NCBI RefSeq assembly: GCF_015234215.1
Contig: NZ_JADEKP010000001.1
Location: 186,001 to 250,000, forward strand
DNA: 64,000 nucleotides
Direction: 5' to 3'
From: Clostridium chrysemydis
Lineage (GTDB): Bacteria > Bacillota > Clostridia > Clostridiales > Clostridiaceae
How positions within the stretch are numbered: the first letter of the stretch is position 1; each line of letters begins with the position of its first letter. A program made the position numbers and the translations under genes. This document shows positions 56,054-64,000 of the stretch, one piece after another. The notes below the pieces were generated by a model. That model made no database searches and was not told the DNA's origin. It saw only the letters and a program-made list of their open reading frames with translations.

Positions 56054-56716
56054 TTGGGAAGAGAGACAAAAGCTATAAAAGATAATGCAAAGTTAAAAAG
56101 ATTACAAGCTTATTTAAAGCAATACAACAAGATGGCTTATGTGTATGTCGTTATTTTAATAACTACAGGTTATAGAGCTAGCGATATAATTTCACTTACT
56201 GTTTTAGATATAAAAGAAGCTATAAAAAATAGAGAGTTTAAGATTATAGAATCTAAAAATGCAAATTTAAAAAGATATAAATTAAAGAAAAATCATGGTG
56301 ATGACTTTGAAGAAGAAAAGTTTAATAAGGTTTTAAAGGCAAGGGCAGTTCCTATTGGAGACAGCTTAATTAAAATTTTATCTAATTGGATAGATGGAAA
56401 AGATGATTTTGAATATATTTTTAAATCACCAAAAGGGGCTAAGCATTTTTCTGTAAGAAGAATGGGTGTAATCATAAATGAGGCTGCAAAAAAGTGTGAT
56501 ATTGATTACTGCGTTGCAAATCATGGACTAAGAAAAACTTATGGGTATATAACTTATAAAAAATTATGTGAAAAAACTGACCCTATATATGCTTTACTTA
56601 TAGTTCAAAAGAACTTTATGCATGCATCTCCTGAAATTACAAAAAGATATATAGGTCTTGAAGAAGAAGATAGTAAAGAAATAGCTGAGTTTTTTGACTC
56701 TTTAATAGCTATATAA
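56054..56716 (+). CDS. Second tyrosine recombinase, compact form without arm domain
   Basis: The 220-residue protein has a short N-terminal helical part and a complete catalytic domain: Arg41 (TTGYRASD), Lys68 (ESKN), His157 and Arg160 (NHGLRK), His190 (MHAS) and Tyr199 (KRYIG). Such compact recombinases resemble XerC/XerD or phage integrases without the arm-binding domain. It lies just before the terminase genes, far from the main integrase. TTG 56054 is chosen because GGAGGTGG (56038-56045) would otherwise be inside the gene; ATG 56036 is the alternative. Its target site is unknown. Confidence 0.82.
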   Translation: MGRETKAIKDNAKLKRLQAYLKQYNKMAYVYVVILITTGYRASDIISLTVLDIKEAIKNREFKIIESKNANLKRYKLKKNHGDDFEEEKFNKVLKARAVPIGDSLIKILSNWIDGKDDFEYIFKSPKGAKHFSVRRMGVIINEAAKKCDIDYCVANHGLRKTYGYITYKKLCEKTDPIYALLIVQKNFMHASPEITKRYIGLEEEDSKEIAEFFDSLIAI

Positions 56717-56996
56717 TTTCCATAAAAAAATATATTTTTTTACCTTTAATATTACTTTTTAAGAAAGATGTATGTAGGATTTAAATTTTTAAATTTATAT
56801 ATAAGAAGAAATAGAAATTATTATATTTCGCTCTTTATTAGAGTTAAGTAATGAAATAAGGGCAAAAAAGCTTATAAATTATATAAAAATTTAACTGGAA
56901 ATTATTATTTAGTATATTTCAAACTTAATTATTTAGAAAAATCCTATATAAAGAAAGGGTTTAAAGGGGTTTATTATTTTAGAAAGGAGGTAAGAA
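56717..56996. other. AT-rich gap before terminase, possible packaging region
   Basis: This 280-base gap contains no gene I can support. It is strongly AT-rich, with runs of A and T, a palindromic AAATTTTTAAATTT near 56784, and a short GC-containing patch near 56830-56870. In many phages the cos or pac site lies directly before the small terminase gene, so this is where I would expect it. The sequence alone does not confirm it. Confidence 0.3.
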
Positions 56997-57719
56997 ATGA
57001 ATCTAAGGGAAGAGGCTTTTAAATTATTTAAAGAAAGCAATGGTAAGTTAAAGACAAAAGAAATAGCTGACATCCTAAAAGTTGATTTTAATAAAGTGAA
57101 ATACTGGAGAAATAAAGATAAATGGAAAGCTAGGGTAAATAAAAGAGGAGCACCATTTGGAAATAAAAATGCAATTGGAAACAAGGGTGGTGGAGCTAAA
57201 AAAGGAAATGTCAATGCTTATAAGCACGGCTTATATTTAGATGAAACTAAGCACTTAGATAAAGCTTACCTATCTAAAATATTACCTAAAACTTTAGTTA
57301 ATATTATGCTAAATATCCATGATGAAAGACCAATAGATAAGCTCTGGAAAGATATTTTGATTTTAGAAGCTAAAGTTATTAATATGCAAAAAATTAATTA
57401 CGTTAGTAGTAGTAGTGATTTAACTAAGGTTTTAAAAAAGAAATCAAGTGGAAAAACAGAATCAGAGGAATATGAAATTAGGTTTGCATTTGATAAGGAA
57501 AGCAAAACTATATCAGTTTTAAGTAAAGCTATGGAATCTTTAGCTAGGATGATAAAGCAATATGATGAAATGGTCCATAAAGATTGGGATTTAGTATCAG
57601 AAGAACATAGATTGAGGGTTGAACTTTTAAGAAGTAAGTTACCTAAAGAAGTAGAAGGCAAAGAAGAAAAAATAGATAAGTATTTTAAAGCCTTAGAAGG
57701 TGTTATTCATGATAAGTGA
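56997..57719 (+). CDS. terS: Phage terminase small subunit (PBSX type)
   Basis: The small terminase recognises phage DNA for packaging. The 240-residue protein has an N-terminal HTH (LKTKEIADILKVDFNKVKYWRNKDKW), then the Gly/Asn-rich stretch RGAPFGNKNAIGNKGGGAKKGN that is typical of PBSX-like small subunits, and a helical oligomerisation part. The start follows AGAAAGGAGGT. It overlaps the large subunit by 11 bases. Confidence 0.9.
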   Translation: MNLREEAFKLFKESNGKLKTKEIADILKVDFNKVKYWRNKDKWKARVNKRGAPFGNKNAIGNKGGGAKKGNVNAYKHGLYLDETKHLDKAYLSKILPKTLVNIMLNIHDERPIDKLWKDILILEAKVINMQKINYVSSSSDLTKVLKKKSSGKTESEEYEIRFAFDKESKTISVLSKAMESLARMIKQYDEMVHKDWDLVSEEHRLRVELLRSKLPKEVEGKEEKIDKYFKALEGVIHDK

Positions 57720-58923
57720 TCTATATCATAAAAAGCAAATAGAAGTTTTAAAGTTTGCTATGGAAAATGATTATTTTATGCTTATAAATCATGGGGCTAA
57801 AAGAACTGGTAAAACTATTTTAGACAATGACTTGTTTTTATATGAACTAAGAAGAGTTAGAAAGATTGCAGATAAGTTAAATATAAAGACTCCACAATAT
57901 ATTTTAGCTGGAGCAGATTTAGGGGCCGTTAGACGAAACGTATTAAATGAATTAGAAAATAAATATGAACTTGAATTTAAATTTGATAAGCATAATAGAT
58001 TTATTTTGTTTGGAGTTCAGGTTTGTTGCTTTGGTCATTCAAAAATAAATGACCTTGGAAGAATTAGAGGTATGACTTCCTTTGGGGCTTATATAAATGA
58101 AGGGACAATGGCAAATGAGTATGTATTTAATGAAATTAAAAATAGATGTTCAGGAGACGGTGCAAGAATTCTTATAGATACAAACCCAGATCAGCCAGAA
58201 CATTTTCTAAAGGTAAATTTTATTGATAAATCTGATGGAAAGGTTATTAAAGCCTTTCACTATGAATTAGATGACAATACTTTTTTATCAGAAAGATATA
58301 AAAAAAATATAAAGGCATCAACTCCAACTGGAATGTTTTACGATAGGGATATCAAAGGACTTTGGGTTTCAGCTGAGGGGATTGTTTATAGGGATTTTAG
58401 AAAAGATATTCATTATATAAAAAGTGATGAATTTAAAAAAGTTAATATTGTTAGATATTTTGCAGGAGTCGATTGGGGTTATGAACATTACGGCTCTATT
58501 GTTGTTCTAGGAGAAGATACAAATAAAAATTTATATTTAGTTTTAGAAATTGCATCAAAGTATGAAGAAATAGATTGGTGGGTTGATAAAGCAAAGGAAG
58601 TTATTAAAGAATATGGAAATATTCCATTTTATTGCGATACTGCAAGACCAGAACATATACAGCGATTTAGAAGAGAAGGAATAAATGGCAAGAACGCAAA
58701 CAAATCGGTATTAAGTGGGATTGAGCAGGTTGCAAAAAAGTTTAAAGAAAAGAAATTATTTATTTTAGAAGATAAGGTTGATTTATTTAAGCAAGAAATA
58801 TTTATGTATGCTTGGAATTCTAAAACAGGTGATCCAATAAAGCTTTGGGATGATGTTTTAGACTCTTTAAGGTATGCAATATATTCAGATATGAATCCAG
58901 GTGGAGTATCGTTTTTAACTTAA
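57709..58923 (+). CDS. terL: Phage terminase large subunit
   Basis: The packaging motor and nuclease. The 404-residue protein has Walker A GAKRTGKT (residues 29-36), an Asp-Glu-rich segment in TSFGAYINEGT as Walker B-like part, and a C-terminal RNase H-like nuclease domain with FAGVDWGYEHYG and YCDTARPEH carrying acidic residues. Type is PBSX-like. Start ATG 57709 lies within the end of terS, coupled; the longer frame from 57700 begins at the AGGTG site. Length is a little short but all domains are seen. Confidence 0.92.
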   Translation: MISDLYHKKQIEVLKFAMENDYFMLINHGAKRTGKTILDNDLFLYELRRVRKIADKLNIKTPQYILAGADLGAVRRNVLNELENKYELEFKFDKHNRFILFGVQVCCFGHSKINDLGRIRGMTSFGAYINEGTMANEYVFNEIKNRCSGDGARILIDTNPDQPEHFLKVNFIDKSDGKVIKAFHYELDDNTFLSERYKKNIKASTPTGMFYDRDIKGLWVSAEGIVYRDFRKDIHYIKSDEFKKVNIVRYFAGVDWGYEHYGSIVVLGEDTNKNLYLVLEIASKYEEIDWWVDKAKEVIKEYGNIPFYCDTARPEHIQRFRREGINGKNANKSVLSGIEQVAKKFKEKKLFILEDKVDLFKQEIFMYAWNSKTGDPIKLWDDVLDSLRYAIYSDMNPGGVSFLT

Positions 58924-58957
58924 ATTATAAATACGAAAGTATAAGGGAGGTGTAGTA

Positions 58958-60265
58958 ATGGATGTTGAAAGCATAAAAAAGATTGTTTCTAAAGATGAGG
59001 AAAGAAGAAATTTTATTGAAAAAACAAAAAATTACTATGAAAATAAAGGTGATATAAAAAGTAAAGGAATAGTTCCAGATGGCAAGGACCCATTACGTGC
59101 TGCTGATAATAGAATAAGTCATAATTATCATCAGCTTTTAGTAAATGAGAAAGCAGCTTATATGTTTACATATCCAGTTATTTTTAATGTAGACAGTAAC
59201 AAAGAGATTAATAAAAAGGTTTTAGAGGTATTAGGTGATGATTTTGAAAGTGTATCACAAGATTTATGTATTGAATCATCTAATACAGGAATAGCTTGGT
59301 TACATTATTGGATAAATGATACTGAAAAGATATTTAATTATGCCTTAGTTCCAACGGAGCAAGTTATACCTATCTATTCAAGTTCATTAAAAAAAGAAGT
59401 TACAGAAGTTTATAGATATTATAAAGTTATTGAAAAGTCAAAAGAAGTTTTAGTTTTTGAGCACTGGACAGCAGGTGATTTTTCAATCTATAAAATAAAT
59501 ATTGAAAATACAGATTTTAGTTTAATATCTAAAAAGACTATAAAGCATAGTTTAGCTAGAGTTCCATTTATACCATTTTTAAATAATAGAAAAGGTACAT
59601 CAGATTTAAATAAATATAAAGATCTTATAGATTTATATGATAGAGTTATGAGTGGATTTGCAAATGACTTAGAAGATATTCAGCAAATCATATATATATT
59701 AGAAAACTATGGTGGAACAGATTTAGGAGAATTTAAAAGTAATCTTAAGAAGTTTAAAGCCATTAAGGTTGAAAGCGGAGTTAATGGAAATGGTGGTGGA
59801 GTTAACACCATGCAAATTGAAATACCAGTAGAAGCTAGAAAATTAATTTTAGATATACTTAAAAAACAAATATATGAAAGTGGACAAGGGCTACAACAGG
59901 ATACCGAAAGTTTTGGTAATGCATCTGGGGTAGCTCTTAAATTTTTCTATAGAAAGCTTGAACTTAAAGCTGGATTTTCTGAAACAGAATTTAAAAAAGG
60001 TTTTGGTGCTTTAATAAGAGCTATACTTAAATTTTTAAATAAAGATACAAATTTAAAGATAACTCAAACTTATACTAGAAACATGATAAGTAATGACTTA
60101 GAAAATTCTGAAATTGCAAGGAATTCAGTTGGTATATTGCCAGATGAAATAATAGTTAGAAATCATCCTTGGGTTGAAGATGTTGAAGAAGTGTTAAATT
60201 TATTAGAAAAAGAGAAAACAGATGTAGACCCTTATGAAAATAAGGAAAAAACCTTAAATGAATAA
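58958..60265 (+). CDS. Phage portal protein (SPP1 gp6-like)
   Basis: The portal is the dodecameric DNA channel at one vertex of the capsid. The 435-residue protein shows features of the SPP1 family: a Tyr/Lys N-terminus with YYENKGDIKSKG, DPLRAADNRISHNYHQLLVNEKAAYMFTYP, and LIDLYDRVMSGFANDLEDI plus the C-terminal helical part. The start follows GGGAGGTG. It overlaps the next gene by 8 bases. Gene order terS-terL-portal is standard. Confidence 0.92.
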   Translation: MDVESIKKIVSKDEERRNFIEKTKNYYENKGDIKSKGIVPDGKDPLRAADNRISHNYHQLLVNEKAAYMFTYPVIFNVDSNKEINKKVLEVLGDDFESVSQDLCIESSNTGIAWLHYWINDTEKIFNYALVPTEQVIPIYSSSLKKEVTEVYRYYKVIEKSKEVLVFEHWTAGDFSIYKINIENTDFSLISKKTIKHSLARVPFIPFLNNRKGTSDLNKYKDLIDLYDRVMSGFANDLEDIQQIIYILENYGGTDLGEFKSNLKKFKAIKVESGVNGNGGGVNTMQIEIPVEARKLILDILKKQIYESGQGLQQDTESFGNASGVALKFFYRKLELKAGFSETEFKKGFGALIRAILKFLNKDTNLKITQTYTRNMISNDLENSEIARNSVGILPDEIIVRNHPWVEDVEEVLNLLEKEKTDVDPYENKEKTLNE

Positions 60266-62024
60266 TGATGCCTTTTTTGAAGATAAAGAAAAAGATAGGC
60301 TAGAATTAGTTGATTTAATAGTTAATGATAAAATTTTGGGTTTGCAAGGTTCTTTTGAAAAAAGTTTATCTAATTTAGAAGATGATATTTTAAAATTATA
60401 TGATAATTTAGATAAAGATAAGAAAATTTTCTATCAAGATACATTTCATAATCTAAAAAGTGATGAGTTAGTAGAATTTAAAAATAAAATGAATGAATTA
60501 CTAAAAGAAGTTGATAAAAAAGAAAATATCAAAGAGCTTTTAGATAAGAAAAAAATTAATAAGTTAGAGGCTTTAAAATGTAACTTATCTACAGAGAGGC
60601 TAAAATTAGAAAAAATGTTTAAAGAAGAAATTTCAAAAACCTTTAATAGCATTTATTTTGATAGTAACCAACATAGTATGTTTGGACAGGCTATCTTAAA
60701 AAATAAAGTTACATACAAAGCTAAATTACCTAAATTAGATTCAACAGATAAGCTTTTAAAAAGTAATTGGAGTGGAAAAGATTATAAAGAAAAGGTAGAC
60801 AATTTAATTAACAATTATAATAATAAGTTAGAAAAAACTTTAATTGAAGGATTAATTAGAGGTGAAGATCCTAAAGTTATAAAAGAAAACTTAGAAAAAA
60901 AATTACTAGGGAAGCTTAATAAAGATGGAAGTAGAAGTGGAGGAATCTTTTATGAATGTAAAAGGTTAATTAGGACTGAAGCTGCTTTTATTTCAGAACA
61001 AGCTAAATTAGATAGTTATAAAAAAGAAAAAATAGTAGAATATAAATATTTAGCAAAATTAGATTTTAAATCATCTGAAATTTGCAAAAAGCTAAACAAA
61101 AGTATATTTAAAATTAAAGATGCAAAGGTTTCTGTTAATTATCCACCTATGCATTGCTTTTGTAGAAGTACAACAATACCTGTAATAAATAAAGAGATTA
61201 AAAACAAGGGAACTTATAAGGGTGTGGGAGACATTGAGGAGTATTGTATTTGGAAAGAATTCCAGTATAATAAAGAGAAGAACAGTAAAAGTAAAAACAA
61301 GCAAATTCCACCAGAAGAAGAACTTATAAGTTTTAATAAAACAACAGATTTATTACAGTATTCAAATTATAAAAAGGCATTAGGTAAAGAATTTTTATAT
61401 AGTTTAGATGAATTTAAGAAGCTAAAATACGAAGATTATGATAAATACAAAATCCTAAAAGGAAAATATAATAATCAGGTATCTTGGCTAATGGGTTTAT
61501 CTGTAGATAGGATTAAGTCAGCTGCAAATAGTAAAATAACTAATGGATACTCAGTAAATCCTATATATTCAACTATTGAAGAAAGATTAAAAGTTATTCC
61601 TCCTAAAGATAGTAAGTTCGGCACATGGCTTGGTGAAATAGGAAATTCAACCTTTATTTCTAATGATGAGAGAGTTAAATATTTACTAGATAAAGAAGAT
61701 TTAAAAGGAATAGAATATAAATCAGCAATGCCAGACTTTTCTAAATTCGTTATTGCAGAATTTGAAATTAATAGTATGACAATTGATAGAAGTGATAACT
61801 TTAGATCAGCAAATGAATTATTAGTAGAGAAGTTAGAAAAAAATTCAGGAGTAAAATACAGAATAAGTGATATGGAAGCTTGGCTTACAGAAAATAGGTA
61901 TACTTGGCATGAGTTAAATGACGGTAAAACAATTCAGTTACTGCCTTCAATAATAAATGCACCAATATTTAAGCATCTTGGTGGAGTTGGTGAACTTAAT
62001 AAAATTGAAAGAAGGAAAGATTAA
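60258..62024 (+). CDS. MuF/SPP1 gp7-like head protein fused to a C-terminal HNH nuclease toxin domain
   Basis: The 588-residue protein is far longer than a plain head-morphogenesis protein. Residues about 1-160 are helical; 170-310 form the SPP1 gp7/MuF domain (LIRTEAAFISEQAKLDSYKK, PPMHCFCRSTTIPV near residue 297-306). After a linker (about 310-450) comes a C-terminal nuclease-like domain: GTWLGEIGNSTF (about 454), GIEYKSAMPDFS, MTIDRSDNFRSANELL and TWHELNDGKTIQLLP, with Trp550-His551, Asn567 and His573 (KHLGG), the pattern of HNH/Endo VII-type toxins. Such MuF-toxin fusions are phage-borne polymorphic toxins. The next gene, overlapping by one base, is probably the immunity protein. Confidence 0.85.
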   Translation: MNNDAFFEDKEKDRLELVDLIVNDKILGLQGSFEKSLSNLEDDILKLYDNLDKDKKIFYQDTFHNLKSDELVEFKNKMNELLKEVDKKENIKELLDKKKINKLEALKCNLSTERLKLEKMFKEEISKTFNSIYFDSNQHSMFGQAILKNKVTYKAKLPKLDSTDKLLKSNWSGKDYKEKVDNLINNYNNKLEKTLIEGLIRGEDPKVIKENLEKKLLGKLNKDGSRSGGIFYECKRLIRTEAAFISEQAKLDSYKKEKIVEYKYLAKLDFKSSEICKKLNKSIFKIKDAKVSVNYPPMHCFCRSTTIPVINKEIKNKGTYKGVGDIEEYCIWKEFQYNKEKNSKSKNKQIPPEEELISFNKTTDLLQYSNYKKALGKEFLYSLDEFKKLKYEDYDKYKILKGKYNNQVSWLMGLSVDRIKSAANSKITNGYSVNPIYSTIEERLKVIPPKDSKFGTWLGEIGNSTFISNDERVKYLLDKEDLKGIEYKSAMPDFSKFVIAEFEINSMTIDRSDNFRSANELLVEKLEKNSGVKYRISDMEAWLTENRYTWHELNDGKTIQLLPSIINAPIFKHLGGVGELNKIERRKD

Positions 62025-62503
62025 TGAAAGAAGTAATTGTTGATAGTGTATTTGGCAAAATAGAAAAAAATAAGTGGGATTATTCTAAAAAAGATAAGAT
62101 TAAGATATTCAAAAAAGAAGTTTTAGTAAATCTTAAAGTTTATTGTGAGGATGTAGATGAAGGTATTAATGATGCTCAAAGAGAAAGCTATAAACAATTA
62201 AAAGAAGAAGTTGATTTTTCAAAAATAGAAGAAGGAATCTATGAATATTATTTATCAGTATATGAAGAGTATCGATTAATGGATAGTGAAAATAAAGATG
62301 AGATTGCACCTATTATAAATAGTGTAGATGAAGTTTCAAAGCTAGTTAATTTAACTAGTATTTTTATTTCAGAAGATGAAGATGTACCTTCAGTAAATTT
62401 AATGTTTACTTGCACGTGGGATATAGAATCTGGTGTAGGAGTAAAATTAATTGATGGAGAAATAGAAGCAATAGCAGATCAAAGCACTGCAATTTACGGA
62501 TAA
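62024..62503 (+). CDS. Likely immunity protein for the MuF-linked toxin
   Basis: The 159-residue acidic protein overlaps the toxin stop by one base (TAATG). It has no phage structural motif. The C-terminal part, VNLMFTCTWDIESGVGVKLIDGEIEAI, resembles the CxWDxEHGxGV pattern of a DUF6985-like group that recurs as immunity genes next to toxin nucleases. It is high in Glu and Asp, as is common for proteins that block basic nucleases. Function is inferred from position and this motif. A terminator follows, so toxin and immunity genes end one transcript. Confidence 0.7.
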   Translation: MKEVIVDSVFGKIEKNKWDYSKKDKIKIFKKEVLVNLKVYCEDVDEGINDAQRESYKQLKEEVDFSKIEEGIYEYYLSVYEEYRLMDSENKDEIAPIINSVDEVSKLVNLTSIFISEDEDVPSVNLMFTCTWDIESGVGVKLIDGEIEAIADQSTAIYG

Positions 62504-62507
62504 CTAT

Positions 62508-62540
62508 TAAAAAAGTCTTAGTAACCTAAGGCTTTTTTCT
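62508..62540 (+). terminator. Terminator after the immunity gene
   Basis: AAAAAGTCTTAG pairs with CTAAGGCTTTTT (one G-U pair) over a 4-base loop, then T. It splits the toxin-immunity pair from the scaffold and capsid genes. Confidence 0.85.
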
Positions 62541-62649
62541 TTTGCTCTTTTTAAAGTTTTGCAGAGCATAAAGAACAAAGGATTTTCTACAATACCTGGA
62601 GAGCAGGAATAAAAATCTATTAGAAAAAAGAAATTTGGAGGTATTTAAT

Positions 62650-63198
62650 ATGGAATGGCTTAAAGAAATAATTAAAAAAAATGTCTTAGAAGAAGGCAAA
62701 GTAGATACTGATATTTTAATTAAAAACATTAGTAGTGAATTACCAAAATATATGATCCCTAAAGACTCATTTAATGGTGTGAATGAACAATTGAAAAAGG
62801 CAAATAGCACTATAGAGGATTTGAAAAAGGATAGTGAAAAAAATGTAGACCTACAAAATGAATTAAAAAAATATAAAGATAATCTAGAAGCCAAGGAAAA
62901 AGAAATAGAAATAGCAAAAAAAGAAGACTTTTTAAGAAACGAATTTAGAAAAGCTGGTGCAAAAGAATCATATATTGATTTACTTATGAAGACATCTAAA
63001 TTAGATGGCATTGAAGAAGTAAAAGGCGAATTTGTTGGTGTAGATAAATTAGTTAACAATGTAAAGGAATCATATAATGATTTATTTTCAAATGAAAGTA
63101 TAGATAACAATAATTCTAGCACATATCAGTATGAGCCAGTAAATGGTGAAAGTGATATAGATGCAGAACTAAACAATATTGAATCTATAATATTATAA
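62650..63198 (+). CDS. Phage scaffolding protein (GP20 type)
   Basis: The 182-residue protein is charged and helical, with a long coiled coil (about residues 50-100, NEQLKKANSTIEDLKKDSEK) and a FRKAGAKESYIDLLM segment typical of the Phage_GP20 minor structural/scaffold family. Such proteins guide capsid assembly and may be removed later. ATG 62650 is chosen with GGAGG at 62637-62641; the longer frame starts within that site. It precedes the major capsid gene, the usual order. Confidence 0.88.
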   Translation: MEWLKEIIKKNVLEEGKVDTDILIKNISSELPKYMIPKDSFNGVNEQLKKANSTIEDLKKDSEKNVDLQNELKKYKDNLEAKEKEIEIAKKEDFLRNEFRKAGAKESYIDLLMKTSKLDGIEEVKGEFVGVDKLVNNVKESYNDLFSNESIDNNNSSTYQYEPVNGESDIDAELNNIESIIL

Positions 63199-63218
63199 AT
63201 TTTAGGAGGGAAAAATAG

Positions 63219-64000
63219 ATGGCAAACGTAATACAAACAGCTCAAAAAATACAAACTACGTTAGATAAAGCAGCACAACAACAACTACTAACAGGTTGGA
63301 TGGAACCAAATGCATCACAAATAATTTATAAAGGCGGAAAAGAAGTGAAAATTCCAAAAGTTACGTCAGATGGATTAGGTGATTATTCAAGAGCAGATGG
63401 TACAGGAACTAAAGGATATGTGGGAGGAAGTGTTAGTTTTTCATATGAAACAAAAACAATGTCACAAGACAGAGGTAGAAAATTTGAAGTGGATGCTATG
63501 GATGTTGATGAAACAAATTTCGGACTTTCAATAGCATCATTTATGGGTGAATTCCAAAAGATGCATGTTATACCAGAGATAGATGCATACAGAATTTCTA
63601 AACTTGCAGAAGTTGCAGTTAAAAGAGAAAAAGATACAAATTTAGTATATGGATATACACCAAGCGAAAAAGATATCGTAGAAAAAATTAAAGACGGTAT
63701 AAAAGTAATTAGAGAAAATGGATATAATGGAGATTTAGTAATTCATTTAACTTATGATGCAATGTTAAAACTTGAACTTGCAATGTTAAATAAATTATCA
63801 AGTGTTGATTTCTCAGTAGATGGAGTTAATACAAAAGTACCAGCTATAGATAGAGTTCCTCTTATAGAAACACCACAAAATAGAATGTATACAGAAGTAA
63901 AACTTTTAGATGGTGTAACTAAAGGACAAGAAGCTGGAGGATATGTAAAGGGTGATAATGCTATGGATATAAACTTTATAATTTGTCCAAGAACAACACC
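63219..64000 (+). CDS. Phage major capsid protein, 3'-truncated by the window edge
   Basis: A frame opens at ATG 63219 after TTTAGGAGGG and stays open to the end of the window (260 codons so far). The product starts MANVIQTAQKIQTTLDKAAQ, and has IPKVTSDGLGDYSRADG, FEVDAMDVDETNFGLSIASFMGEF, and a helix-rich LTYDAMLKLELAMLNKL segment. This agrees with HK97-like major capsid proteins of Gram-positive siphoviruses that follow a GP20 scaffold. The C-terminus lies outside the window. Confidence 0.88.
   Translation, partial: MANVIQTAQKIQTTLDKAAQQQLLTGWMEPNASQIIYKGGKEVKIPKVTSDGLGDYSRADGTGTKGYVGGSVSFSYETKTMSQDRGRKFEVDAMDVDETNFGLSIASFMGEFQKMHVIPEIDAYRISKLAEVAVKREKDTNLVYGYTPSEKDIVEKIKDGIKVIRENGYNGDLVIHLTYDAMLKLELAMLNKLSSVDFSVDGVNTKVPAIDRVPLIETPQNRMYTEVKLLDGVTKGQEAGGYVKGDNAMDINFIICPRTT

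Larger units (their letters stand above)
48760..64000. mobile_element. Left part of an integrated siphovirus-like prophage
   Basis: From about base 48760 the genes switch to a phage set in canonical order: integrase, ImmA-like protease, repressor, Cro-like, excisionase-like, Rha, replication initiator, helicase loader, Ssb, late regulator, terminase subunits, portal, head morphogenesis, scaffold and capsid. attL is probably between the rlmD stop (48743) and the integrase stop (48807). attR lies beyond the window, so the core sequence cannot be defined. Confidence 0.92.

Overview
The window is AT-rich DNA from a low-GC, spore-forming anaerobe of the class Clostridia. Support comes from the SPOR-maf-radC-mreBCD-pbp2-minCDE-rodA-spoIVFB run, AGA-dominated codon use, a reverse rubrerythrin, a collagen-like surface protein of the exosporium type, and selenocysteine synthesis and insertion genes. 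I cannot fix the genus; the gene order fits Clostridiaceae or Peptostreptococcaceae. No rRNA or tRNA gene was seen.

Region 1 (1-9.2 kb) holds small unrelated units: the end of a copper P-type ATPase with its chaperone, a four-S1-domain protein, a methyltransferase, a small secreted Cys protein, pyruvate kinase (minus strand) and the dipeptidase PepD. Region 2 (8.5-31.8 kb) is the cell-shape and housekeeping core: SPOR protein, maf, radC, mreBCD, PBP2, minCDE, rodA, a SpoIVFB-like protease, two radical-SAM-linked genes, RNase G, the rplU-prp-rpmA set behind an L21-type leader, then obgE-yhbY-nadD-yqeK-lytR and an RluD-type pseudouridine synthase. Most units end in clear intrinsic terminators.

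Region 3 (31.8-48.7 kb) contains a lipoprotein, MurJ, a drug-efflux permease, reverse rubrerythrin behind a palindrome-bearing promoter, the collagen-like protein, a D,D-carboxypeptidase, a ComEA-like protein, and a selD-selA-selB operon. SelD is itself a selenoprotein: an in-frame TGA at codon 13 is followed by a SECIS-like hairpin. selA carries a perfect terminator-like hairpin within its own 5' coding region. A lipoprotein, an RDD protein and an RlmD/RumA-type rRNA methyltransferase follow.

Region 4 (about 48.76 kb to the end) is the left part of a siphovirus-like prophage inserted after the methyltransferase gene: integrase, ImmA-like protease and repressor on the minus strand; a divergent switch with repeated operators; Cro-like, excisionase-like and Rha genes; replication genes; a second compact tyrosine recombinase; then terminase, portal, head-morphogenesis, scaffold and capsid genes. 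The head-morphogenesis protein is fused to a C-terminal HNH-type toxin-like nuclease domain and is overlapped by a likely immunity gene, making it a MuF-type polymorphic toxin locus. This is the strongest candidate for an unusual system here. The prophage runs off the right edge, so attR, tail and lysis genes are not visible.
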